In this document: positions 1-6,983 of the stretch, one piece after another
How positions within the stretch are numbered: the stretch's first letter is position 1
Layout: the number at the start of each line of letters is the position of its first letter
DNA from: Fen-1258 sp964595365
GTDB lineage: Bacteria; Bacteroidota; Ignavibacteria; Ignavibacteriales; Melioribacteraceae
NCBI GenBank assembly: GCA_964595365.1
Contig: CAZQQC010000047.1
Span: 1 to 19,297, forward strand
Direction of reading: 5' to 3'
Length of the DNA stretch: 19,297 bases
Position numbers and translations under genes: made by a program
The notes under the pieces: model-generated
What the model saw: only the letters and a program-made list of their open reading frames with translations
What the model was told of the DNA's origin: nothing
Database searches by the model: none

Positions 1-1
1 G

Positions 2-46
2 CGTGTAGCAAAAGAAAATATGCTTAAGGCAATATGGGGGACATAG
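2..46 (+). CDS. C-terminal end of an upstream protein, possibly an FtsX/MacB-type ABC permease (5' partial)
   Basis: Only the last 14 codons are inside the window (RVAKENMLKAIWGT, then TAG). The stop lies 4 bases before the ATG of the ABC ATPase. The 'ENMLKAI' stretch resembles the 'NPxxAL' tail common at the end of MacB/FtsX-family permeases, and such a permease is the usual neighbour of this ATPase type. With so few residues this is mainly a context-based guess; the open frame and its stop are what is actually seen. Confidence 0.4.
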   Translation, partial: RVAKENMLKAIWGT

Positions 47-50
47 AAAT

Positions 51-728
51 ATGATCGTGGTAGAAAATCTTAAAAAAACTTATCCGGGCAAGGTGTTAAC
101 ACAAGCATTAAAAGGAGTTTCTTTTGAAGTTGAGAGCGGAAAATTCGTTGCAATCATGGGACGGAGCGGTTCGGGAAAATCAACTCTCTTACATCAGTTA
201 GGTCTTATAGATACGCCGACCGATGGAAAAATTTTCATTGATGGTACAGATGTACAAAAACTGTCGGACTTTCAAAAAACGCAGTTCCGGTTACAATACT
301 TGGGTTACGTGTTTCAAGAATATGCTTTGATAGCAGAACTCAATGCTTTGGAGAATGTTTATCTTCCGGCATTTGCTTTGGGAAGTAATTATAACGGTTA
401 TAAAAAAAGGGCTCAAGAAGTTCTAGAAATTGTTGGATTGGGCAGCCGGCTGGATCATTATCCACATGAATTGTCTGGCGGAGAACAGCAGCGTGTTGCT
501 ATTGCCCGCTCACTTATTAATAAACCAAAAATACTTTTTGCCGATGAACCCACTGCTAATTTAGATAGTATTTCTGCGAAAGTTATTTTAGAACTTTTTC
601 ATAAACTAAATAGAGACATGAAACAAACGATAGTTATGGCAACACATGAACTAGATGATAAAAAATATGTTGACAGGGTTATCTGGCTAAAAGACGGATT
701 GATTGAAAATGTTGAACAAGTTATTTGA
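51..728 (+). CDS. ABC transporter ATP-binding protein, LolD/MacB (FtsE-like) type
   Basis: A complete 225-residue nucleotide-binding subunit, the usual length for the LolD/MacB/FtsE group. Visible motifs are Walker A GRSGSGKST (37-45), Q-loop Gln in FQE (89), ABC signature LSGGE (141-145), Walker B ILFADE (161-166) and the switch His in ATHE (199). All catalytic residues are intact. It acts on the inner face of the cytoplasmic membrane and powers an FtsX-fold permease, probably encoded by the gene that ends just upstream. Families of this kind extract lipoproteins, export peptides or drive mechanotransmission; the substrate cannot be told from the sequence. A G-rich stretch lies about 10 bases before the ATG. 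Its 3' end overlaps the next gene, suggesting translational coupling. Confidence 0.95.
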   Translation: MIVVENLKKTYPGKVLTQALKGVSFEVESGKFVAIMGRSGSGKSTLLHQLGLIDTPTDGKIFIDGTDVQKLSDFQKTQFRLQYLGYVFQEYALIAELNALENVYLPAFALGSNYNGYKKRAQEVLEIVGLGSRLDHYPHELSGGEQQRVAIARSLINKPKILFADEPTANLDSISAKVILELFHKLNRDMKQTIVMATHELDDKKYVDRVIWLKDGLIENVEQVI

Positions 729-1230
729 AACAATCATTTATGGATTTTTTCTAATTTCGCCGGATGTTCTTTGCCGTGCTCAGGAAAATGCAATTACAAG
801 AAATATGATATCAGCAGACACGACAACAGATAAGAAAGATTACTTGCAGGAGACTTTCATAAAAACAAATGGCGAATTCGTGATAAAAAATATGGTGAAG
901 ATAAATCTTATCATTCCAGGAACAGGAAACGTAATTTACTCAGCAGGTGCAAAAGAAGAGTCAAAGTTTATGCGCGGCATTACTTTAACATCTGGAATAT
1001 GGTCATTGTACAATACTGTTAATTATATTTCTCAATTTTTCGACAACGATAATAGAACTCCTGACACAGAAAGAACAAAACTTTTTTTGATCAGCTATGT
1101 TATCGGAAATCTTCTGAATTACAAACGGCTTAATAATTACAACCATAAAATTAGAAATAACCAAAATGTAAATATTGAATACGAACAACGAGATGATCGT
1201 GTATATGTTGGAATTATTTATAGATTCTGA
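709..1230 (+). CDS. small exported protein of unknown function
   Basis: About 173 residues, no family recognised with confidence. The N-terminus (MLNKLFETIIYGFFLISPDV...) reads as a signal peptide or membrane anchor with possible cleavage near CRA-QE. A central segment 'LIIPGTGNVIYSAG' followed by a hydrophobic stretch is reminiscent of small DUF5683-like membrane proteins of Bacteroidota, where a Pro-Gly motif precedes a membrane segment. The C-terminus, YVGIIYRF, ends in an aromatic residue, as outer-membrane proteins often do. The ATG at 709 overlaps the ABC ATPase gene by 20 bases; a TTG at 703 in the same frame is also possible. The overlap and the short gap to the next gene place it in the same transcription unit. 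Function is open. Confidence 0.7.
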   Translation: MLNKLFETIIYGFFLISPDVLCRAQENAITRNMISADTTTDKKDYLQETFIKTNGEFVIKNMVKINLIIPGTGNVIYSAGAKEESKFMRGITLTSGIWSLYNTVNYISQFFDNDNRTPDTERTKLFLISYVIGNLLNYKRLNNYNHKIRNNQNVNIEYEQRDDRVYVGIIYRF

Positions 1231-1261
1231 AACGAAATAATTTTTAATGGAGAAAAATAAT

Positions 1262-1810
1262 ATGAGAATAGCAATAACAGCCATTGCAGCTTCAGTTATA
1301 CTCTTCCTGCTGACAGCATCATCATTTGCACAGGAAACTGAACAATCGGAAGTAGTTGTTGGCAAGATAGCGCCAAATTTTGCCGGTACGGATATCTACG
1401 GCAAAAGAATCGAGCTGCAGGAATTTAGGGGGAAAGTCGTAATTATCACAGTCGGCAAAACACGCGGTCCTTCTACATCCGAAGAAGAAAGAAACAAGCT
1501 AAAAAAATTTTACGATGACCATCATCCGCAAGGTTTGGATATAATACGGATTGTTTACAAAAGCGGAATTCCATTTTTTATTACTAAATCTTATGTGGAA
1601 AATAGAGCAAAAGAATCTTTAGCCAGGCGGAAGACAAGCTGGACGCTTATTGTTGACTGGGATTGTTCACTCAAAGAACTTTTTCGGGTGTCTGAGGAAC
1701 CGTTGGCGTTAGTATTAGATAAACAAGGAATTATTAAATACAAAAAGAACGAAGAGTTGACAGCTAATAGTTCACTAGAAGAACTCATTGAGAAATTACT
1801 TATTGAGTAA
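1262..1810 (+). CDS. exported thioredoxin-fold (AhpC/TSA, TlpA-like) protein lacking the CxxC active site
   Basis: 182 residues from the ATG at 1262, which has a GGAG box about 8 bases upstream; an in-frame ATG at 1247 would add five residues. The first 23 residues form a signal peptide (hydrophobic core, SSFA-QE cleavage). The segment 'VGKIAPNFAGTDIYGKRIEL' followed by 'FRGKVVIITVG' is the classic start of a TlpA/peroxiredoxin-like domain, so the protein is probably periplasmic. Where these proteins carry WCxxC, this one reads TVGKTRGPSTSEEE, so both redox cysteines and the tryptophan are absent. The only Cys in the mature protein is near residue 135 (DWDCS). The later 'EEPLALVLDKQGIIKY' strand matches the fold's cis-Pro region. 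It may be a binding or chaperone-like protein rather than a disulfide enzyme. It lies between the hypothetical gene and the metallo-hydrolase gene, 16 bases before the latter. Confidence 0.85.
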   Translation: MRIAITAIAASVILFLLTASSFAQETEQSEVVVGKIAPNFAGTDIYGKRIELQEFRGKVVIITVGKTRGPSTSEEERNKLKKFYDDHHPQGLDIIRIVYKSGIPFFITKSYVENRAKESLARRKTSWTLIVDWDCSLKELFRVSEEPLALVLDKQGIIKYKKNEELTANSSLEELIEKLLIE

Positions 1811-1826
1811 GCGCAAGGGAAAAGCA

Positions 1827-2684
1827 GTGAAGATTTTGGTGATTATCGTTATAACTATGTTGTGTTTACAATGTACGGTTTTTCATGAAATGAAAAAGAT
1901 CCCTATCATAGATAATAAGTTTCTCCTTGGTGAAAATTCAATAACTTATATAGGTCATGCAACTGTGCTAATCCGTCTTGACAGCGCAAACATTATTACT
2001 GATCCGATGTTTAGTGATTATATTGGATTGGGGTGGTTTGCAAAACGTTATATCGAACCGGGCATAAAATTCGAAAAGCTGACAGCTCTCGACGCTATTC
2101 TCATTTCGCATGAACATTATGATCATTTAGATAAAACAACTTTAGAAAGATTCAACAGAAATATTCCGGTAGTAATTTCTCAAGACCTGGCAGATGAAAT
2201 TAAAGAGCTGGGGTTTATTGACGTTCGCGGACTTAAGTGGTGGGAATCTACAACGATAAAGGGAATTAAGATCACTGCGACTCCCGCACAACACATAGCT
2301 TCACATTGCTCAGGTTATATTGCAGAGGGTTCAAAAACTATCTACTTTGCCGGCGATACGGGTTTGTTTGATGGAATGAAAGAGATTGGTAAAAAATTCA
2401 CTGTAGATTGTGCTCTGTTACCCATAGGTGATTACTACCCAAGATTCTGGTTTATCCCGGGTCTTAAAAAATTAACCAGAGAACGACACATGGCTCCAGG
2501 TGATATACCCGCAGCAATCGAAATGCTTCGGACGAAGTTAGTCATACCAATCCATTGGGGAACTTTCAAAATCTCTGGTACTGATTTATATGAACCGATA
2601 AAGTGGTTGAATGAAATAATAAACGAAAAAAAGTTAGAAGAAAAAGTCTTCATTCTTAAACATGGTGAGATAAAAATACTTTAG
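1827..2684 (+). CDS. metallo-beta-lactamase-fold hydrolase, UlaG/NAPE-PLD-like, membrane anchored
   Basis: 285 residues from GTG 1827, chosen because AAGGGA (1815-1820) sits 6 bases upstream; a TTG at 1788 would overlap the previous gene by 23 bases. The first 16 residues are hydrophobic and end with two Cys, so it may be a lipoprotein with a weak lipobox or carry a signal anchor. Metal-binding motifs in order are HEHYDHLD (95-102), the His in PAQH (156), the Asp in FAGDTG (177), HMAP (221-224) and HWG (243-245). This pattern (TYIGHATVLI near the start, late HWG) fits the UlaG/N-acyl-phosphatidylethanolamine-phospholipase-D-like branch, whose members hydrolyse phosphodiester, lactone or amide bonds with two zinc ions. 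The substrate is not evident. It is the last gene of the plus-strand group and faces the convergent redox operon. Confidence 0.92.
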   Translation: MKILVIIVITMLCLQCTVFHEMKKIPIIDNKFLLGENSITYIGHATVLIRLDSANIITDPMFSDYIGLGWFAKRYIEPGIKFEKLTALDAILISHEHYDHLDKTTLERFNRNIPVVISQDLADEIKELGFIDVRGLKWWESTTIKGIKITATPAQHIASHCSGYIAEGSKTIYFAGDTGLFDGMKEIGKKFTVDCALLPIGDYYPRFWFIPGLKKLTRERHMAPGDIPAAIEMLRTKLVIPIHWGTFKISGTDLYEPIKWLNEIINEKKLEEKVFILKHGEIKIL

Positions 2685-2781
2685 AAAATTAGCCTGTCAG
2701 AAGTGAGTTTATTTAATGTCAACTGAAAATCATTTCCAACAAACATCTTTGAAGTTGAGAATCCTTGGATTTTTGTTTCTA

Positions 2782-3387
2782 TTAGTCTTTTCTTTTTAAT
2801 GTAAAGTTTTCTACTAATGTATGGTTATCTTTAATTGTAATATGAATAGAGACAGTTTTATAAAACGGATACCACACCTTTAAGTAATAAGTACCCGGGG
2901 GAATATTTTTAATCTCGTAATTTCCTAAAGTATCTGTTTTTATAAAATATGGATTTTGAAGGACAACAATCCACGCCTGCATGTCGGGATGAACATTACA
3001 GAGTATTGTCACAAAACAATCTGCTTTGTTAAAAGTGTATGTGCGAACTTCGCCTAAGTGCCATGTTCCCAGATTAAAACTGCCTGCACACTTCGTTGGT
3101 GTAAAAACATTATGAAGTACACTATCGCTATTCAGAAAATCTACAGTTGTACCGGTAAGAATGGGAAGCACTTCGGGGTTAAACATAAAATTTTTTTGGT
3201 CCATTAATGCAGGTTTCAGGTCGGAAACCGATGAATTGTTAGCGTGTTCAATGTATACTAAAACGCCGGCTTTGATTTTTGTTCGTTCAAGATTCACCTT
3301 ACCTTTAATGTTACCTGCAGAGGCAGTTTCGGTAATAAAAACTATAAACAGAAAAGATATAAACAGCATGCTAAATTTCCAATTCAT
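2782..3387 (-). CDS. periplasmic cupredoxin-like protein fused to a carboxypeptidase-regulatory-like domain
   Basis: 201 residues. A signal peptide covers about residues 1-24 (cut near TASA-G). The central part is a blue-copper-like beta sandwich: the His in VLHNVF, the Cys in ILCNVH, the next His in NVHPDM and the Met that follows form the His-Cys-His-Met order of a type 1 copper site. The C-terminal part (from about FIKTDTLGNYEIKNIPPG) matches the carboxypeptidase regulatory/transthyretin-like fold with its GNY..(I)PPGTY signature. It is likely a periplasmic electron carrier or copper protein, with the second domain used for binding. It is the last gene of the redox operon, 57 bases after the tetraheme gene on the same strand. 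Related proteins are often annotated as methylamine-utilisation-like or plastocyanin-like. Start ATG has no strong ribosome-binding site. Confidence 0.88.
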   Translation of the reverse strand: MNWKFSMLFISFLFIVFITETASAGNIKGKVNLERTKIKAGVLVYIEHANNSSVSDLKPALMDQKNFMFNPEVLPILTGTTVDFLNSDSVLHNVFTPTKCAGSFNLGTWHLGEVRTYTFNKADCFVTILCNVHPDMQAWIVVLQNPYFIKTDTLGNYEIKNIPPGTYYLKVWYPFYKTVSIHITIKDNHTLVENFTLKRKD

Positions 3388-3444
3388 AAAATAAATTAAC
3401 GCCTTACTTCTAACTCCGTCGCGTTTGCAGAAGGAGATATATTA

Positions 3445-4641
3445 TTACCGGTTTTTACTATTAAAATAAAGATACAACGATTTTATATCTGAAGGCAATA
3501 GCTTGGGTAAAGATTTGCCTTTTATATATAATTTTTTTTCCATCAATGGAAGATGATTCCACAACTCACTAAAAAAATCATCAGTACTGTGAAAAGGTCC
3601 AATAGCTGAAACAGCGGGAGCCAAGTAGGAATTGCCTGCACTATGGCACTCTACACAACCTTTCTGTTGTAAAAGTTGCCTGCCTTCTTCAACAGAACCT
3701 ATAATTTTACTTTGGTTTTTAAAATATAGATATGAAATGAGGTTTGCCATTTCTTCCCCCTTAAATGATGGCAAAGTAATTTTATTCTTTTGCATAGCTT
3801 CTTGCATATTTGAAGCGTGGTTCCACATTATTCCGGCTATTTCCGTAACACTTTTATAGAAGTTATAATTTGTCAAATCAGGGCCTATACGATTTTGAGC
3901 ATGACAGAAATAGCATTTCTTACTCGTAAATAATTTTTCACCTTCTAATGGATTGCCGGGGGACATATAAATTTTTTTTCGTTCGCTGTAAGTACTAACT
4001 TCGGCAATGTAAGCGGATAGATCAGCGAATTCATTGTTCTTGAATAACGGAATTTCAATGCCGGAAGCCTTTTGCATTTTTTGCATTTTATCGGCATGGT
4101 TCCACATAGATTGAGCTAGGTAAAGAGGGGAAGCGTAAAGTGCGGTTTTATCAAGTCTAATTTTTTTTATTTTTTCTTCGCCCACCGAATGGCACATGGT
4201 GCATTTCATTTTAACAAAAAGTTCCTTGCCTTTACTTACATTTCCACTGCTACCGAGGTAGCGCAAGAAATTAAGAAAGTACCGGAGGTTACGAAAATCG
4301 GCGGGGCTTAACTTTAGCTTATCTATATTTTTTATTTCCATTTTACTAAACATATCGGGTGAGTAGTTCCACATACTTGCCATCAAATCATAATCGCTTC
4401 CAAAAAAACTATGCGTTCCAAAATCAGGGGCGATATTTCCACCGTAACCGTTAATTGCATGGCAATTAATACAGCCTTTTTGTTCAAAAACTATTCTGCC
4501 GTTTAGTGGATTCTGCGGTAAAAATTGTTGCACGGGTTGTTTGCTTTGAAAGTTTTGCGTAGCCGGTGTATTTCCATTTAGAAAATAAATTGCAGTAAAA
4601 GCAATTAAACTTTCAGTCAACAACAGAAATTTCGCTTTCAT
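3445..4641 (-). CDS. tetraheme cytochrome c made of four tandem monoheme repeats
   Basis: 398 residues with an N-terminal signal peptide or anchor (about residues 1-22). Four heme-attachment motifs are seen: CINCH (57-61), CTMCH (147-151), CYFCH (243-247) and CVECH (329-333). Each is followed after about 30 residues by a repeated element: MWNYSPDM (90-97), MWNHADKM (179-186), MWNHASNM (272-279) and LWNHLPLM (360-367). The roughly 90-residue spacing shows internal multiplication of a class I cytochrome c domain; the Met residues of each element are candidate sixth heme ligands. It probably acts in the periplasm as a multi-site electron wire or acceptor for the quinone oxidoreductase encoded upstream. 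AGGAG lies just before the ATG. The start overlaps the stop of the two-helix membrane protein by 4 bases (ATGA), so the two are translationally coupled. Confidence 0.92.
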   Translation of the reverse strand: MKAKFLLLTESLIAFTAIYFLNGNTPATQNFQSKQPVQQFLPQNPLNGRIVFEQKGCINCHAINGYGGNIAPDFGTHSFFGSDYDLMASMWNYSPDMFSKMEIKNIDKLKLSPADFRNLRYFLNFLRYLGSSGNVSKGKELFVKMKCTMCHSVGEEKIKKIRLDKTALYASPLYLAQSMWNHADKMQKMQKASGIEIPLFKNNEFADLSAYIAEVSTYSERKKIYMSPGNPLEGEKLFTSKKCYFCHAQNRIGPDLTNYNFYKSVTEIAGIMWNHASNMQEAMQKNKITLPSFKGEEMANLISYLYFKNQSKIIGSVEEGRQLLQQKGCVECHSAGNSYLAPAVSAIGPFHSTDDFFSELWNHLPLMEKKLYIKGKSLPKLLPSDIKSLYLYFNSKNR

Positions 4642-4898
4642 GGTTGTTTCTCCTTTCCGGCGCCTTTGCGGAGACCGGTAAATACGTAGGTTAATACGCC
4701 TGCTAAAATCCAGAAAACAACTATTGCTATTATGCTTATGGCAATAGATGCGGTTTGATGGTCGTTAACCTGGTAAGATACACTCACTAGATTAATAAAC
4801 AAGAAAGTCATTCCTATAGCAACAGACCATGCTAAAAAAAGCATTAAGCCCTGAAAAAAATTAACTGTCCCGTTTTCATTGTTAATTTTGTTCAACAT
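4638..4898 (-). CDS. small two-helix membrane protein of the redox operon
   Basis: 86 residues. Two clear membrane segments are visible, about 17-38 (GLMLFLAWSVAIGMTFLFINLV) and 52-73, with a short polar loop and a basic, Lys-rich tail. No cofactor ligands or known signature are seen. It does not carry the cytoplasmic ActD-type domain. Position suggests an accessory subunit: it lies 17 bases after the NrfD-like gene and shares a 4-base ATGA overlap with the tetraheme cytochrome gene. It could anchor that cytochrome or fill the place of a small membrane subunit in the quinone oxidoreductase. A GAGGGA box precedes the ATG. Confidence 0.78.
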   Translation of the reverse strand: MLNKINNENGTVNFFQGLMLFLAWSVAIGMTFLFINLVSVSYQVNDHQTASIAISIIAIVVFWILAGVLTYVFTGLRKGAGKEKQP

Positions 4899-4915
4899 TG
4901 TTCCCTCAAACTTTT

Positions 4916-6310
4916 TTAATTTTCGGTTGATCTGGTTGACGGAAGATATTCGTTCAACCTTTCAGTAACTATGCTTACGCTTTCCTTCCGCCCTTCCTTA
5001 ATTTCCCACACAGATATTAGCGGAAATAATTTTGAGAACATCATAAAACCTAATACAAAAGCTGCTACTGCAGCAGCAAAAAGAGAAATTTCCGTTAATG
5101 AAGGGATATAAATTCCTGTTGGATAAGGAAGCCGCGGATTTGCCATCGAAGGTACAATAATAATTAATCTTTCCAGCCACATGCCAATAGTAACAGCTAT
5201 AGATGTAAACAGAAGTCCCTTTATTGTCTTTAGTTTTTTATTGCTTAAAACAATTATTGGAATTATGAAATTACAAACAACCATCAGCCAAAAATAAGGC
5301 GCATAGTTGTCTGCAAATTTGTAAAGAAAGACTCTCATCTCATCGGGTTGATGTCCGTAAAATATTGTCAGATATTCTGCGAATGTAAAATAGAACCAGA
5401 GGAGCGACATAACTAAAAGTAAGGTTCCAAGATATTTGAAATGAATTTCTTTAAGATAATTTTCCAGATGGTAAGCCTTTCTGAAGGTAATCATAACAAT
5501 TATTAGCGCAGCGATGCCGGAAAAAATTGCACCTACAACAAAGTAAGGTCCAAAAATTGTACTGTGCCATCCCGGCTGCAACGTCATCGAAAAGATCCAC
5601 GAAATAACCGTATGCACAGAAACTGCAATCGGGATTACCATTACCATTAAAATGTTAATGGCTTTTTCCAAAACATGTTTTTGTCTTTCCGTACCTTCGT
5701 AGCCCCAGGCTAAAATTTTATAAAGTTTATGAAATCTCCCGCCTCTGTTCCTCAGAAGAGCAATATCCGGAATTAATGGAAGATAAAGATAAATGCTCGA
5801 TGCTGTAAAATATGCCGAGACACTTGTAACATCCCAAAGGAGGGGAGACTGCAGACGGCCTCTTTCAATTAAGTTAAGCATTCTATCCGGTCTGCCAAGG
5901 TCTATGATTGGATGAAGACCGCCGATCAAAAGAACAATTCCTGTAATCACTTCTGCCATTCGGGTTATCGGTCTTCGCCATTCGGCTTTAGATAACCTGA
6001 GAATAGCCGAGATAAGAGTTCCTGCATGCGAAATACCTATAAAGAAAACAAAGTCGACTATATAAAAGCCCCAGCTTACCGGCTGGTTCATTCCTGTAAC
6101 TCCCAGACCCAAAATAAATTGCATGATATAAGTAAAAACACCAAACAAGAGTATGGCTAACAATAAAGCTGCAAGAGCATAGAAACCTTTGCCGCTTTGA
6201 TAAATTGGTTTGAATAATATTTCATCTTCATCGTAATATTGCTGACTGTTCATTTCAAAAACCTTCATTGTTGAATTGACATTTTGAAAATTCCTATTCA
6301 GATTTTTCAT
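4916..6310 (-). CDS. NrfD/PsrC-type membrane subunit (ActC/QrcD-like) of a quinone oxidoreductase
   Basis: 464 residues with about ten hydrophobic segments, starting near 43-70, 80-105 and 117-138 and ending near 405-428, flanked by a polar 40-residue N-terminus and a polar C-terminus. The block 'PVSWGFYIVDFVFFIGISHA' (77-96), then GTLISAILRL, and 'GGLHPIIDLGRPDR' (130-143) are hallmarks of the NrfD family, most like ActC of alternative complex III and QrcD. The known role is quinol/quinone exchange in the membrane beside an Fe-S subunit, possibly with ion translocation. It overlaps the ferredoxin gene by 17 bases and leads to the two-helix protein gene, so all are one operon. A TATA-like or SoeC role is less likely because the neighbours include a pentaheme cytochrome. 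Confidence 0.93.
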   Translation of the reverse strand: MKNLNRNFQNVNSTMKVFEMNSQQYYDEDEILFKPIYQSGKGFYALAALLLAILLFGVFTYIMQFILGLGVTGMNQPVSWGFYIVDFVFFIGISHAGTLISAILRLSKAEWRRPITRMAEVITGIVLLIGGLHPIIDLGRPDRMLNLIERGRLQSPLLWDVTSVSAYFTASSIYLYLPLIPDIALLRNRGGRFHKLYKILAWGYEGTERQKHVLEKAINILMVMVIPIAVSVHTVISWIFSMTLQPGWHSTIFGPYFVVGAIFSGIAALIIVMITFRKAYHLENYLKEIHFKYLGTLLLVMSLLWFYFTFAEYLTIFYGHQPDEMRVFLYKFADNYAPYFWLMVVCNFIIPIIVLSNKKLKTIKGLLFTSIAVTIGMWLERLIIIVPSMANPRLPYPTGIYIPSLTEISLFAAAVAAFVLGFMMFSKLFPLISVWEIKEGRKESVSIVTERLNEYLPSTRSTEN

Positions 6311-6983
6311 TTAGATAATAAACTTTAGGTTTTGTTCCAAGTTCTTCCAGTAATGTGAACTTTCTATAATTGTGCATTAATTTGCAAACCTCGCTACTCG
6401 GGTTATCCAGATCTCCAAAAAAGATTGCATGTGCGGGGCATACTTCTGTACAAGCCGGTACATAATCTTCTTCCTTCATTTCTCTGCTTTCTGATTTTGC
6501 TTTTTCCTTGGCTTTTTGCAAACGATGAATGCAAAAAGTACATTTTTCTACTATACCTTTTGGACGGACTGAAACATCCGTGTTATAGCATTTCTCATAT
6601 TCGACCGGCTGTTCGTCTTTGTACCAGTTGAAAACTTTTGCAGTATAAGGACAATTTGCCATGCAGTACCTGCATCCTATACATTGAGGATAAATTTGTG
6701 CAACTATACCATCGTCTCTTTTGTATGTTGCCCTTACCGGGCAAACTTTTGTACAAGAAGGTTCATCGCATTGAACACAAAACGCCGGCAAATTTACGGG
6801 TCTGATCTCCGGATAATTTCCCTCATAGTTTGTAGTAAGCATTTTCATCCACTGCATAGCTCTTCCCACTGCCGCATTTTCTTTTGAAACTATCTGAACG
6901 TTATTTTCCAGTTTGCATGCAGTAACACATGCTTCACAATGATTGCATTTATTAAGATCAATTACCATTCCGTATCTAGGCAT
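6294..6983 (-). CDS. ferredoxin-like subunit with four iron-sulfur clusters (ActB2/QrcC/DmsB type)
   Basis: 229 residues from ATG 6983, preferred because GGGAG lies 5-6 bases upstream; an ATG at 6998 in frame would add five residues. Sixteen cysteines fall in the standard four groups: C13-C16-C19-C23, C69-C72-C77-C81, C101-C104-C107-C111 and C148-C151 with C178-C182. This is the pattern of the DmsB/PhsB/NrfC/QrcC family, which carries electrons between an NrfD membrane subunit and the catalytic-type subunit. All cluster ligands are cysteine, so four [4Fe-4S] clusters are expected. There is no Tat signal of its own; export would be by hitch-hiking on the Tat-bearing partner. It overlaps the molybdopterin-like gene by 8 bases and the NrfD gene by 17. 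Confidence 0.95.
   Translation of the reverse strand: MPRYGMVIDLNKCNHCEACVTACKLENNVQIVSKENAAVGRAMQWMKMLTTNYEGNYPEIRPVNLPAFCVQCDEPSCTKVCPVRATYKRDDGIVAQIYPQCIGCRYCMANCPYTAKVFNWYKDEQPVEYEKCYNTDVSVRPKGIVEKCTFCIHRLQKAKEKAKSESREMKEEDYVPACTEVCPAHAIFFGDLDNPSSEVCKLMHNYRKFTLLEELGTKPKVYYLNEKSE

Noticed and set aside
3430..3442. Perfect plus-strand Shine-Dalgarno-like GAAGGAGATATAT
   Set aside because: No gene follows on the plus strand; it lies near the end of the tetraheme gene, in the gap before the cupredoxin gene, both on the minus strand.
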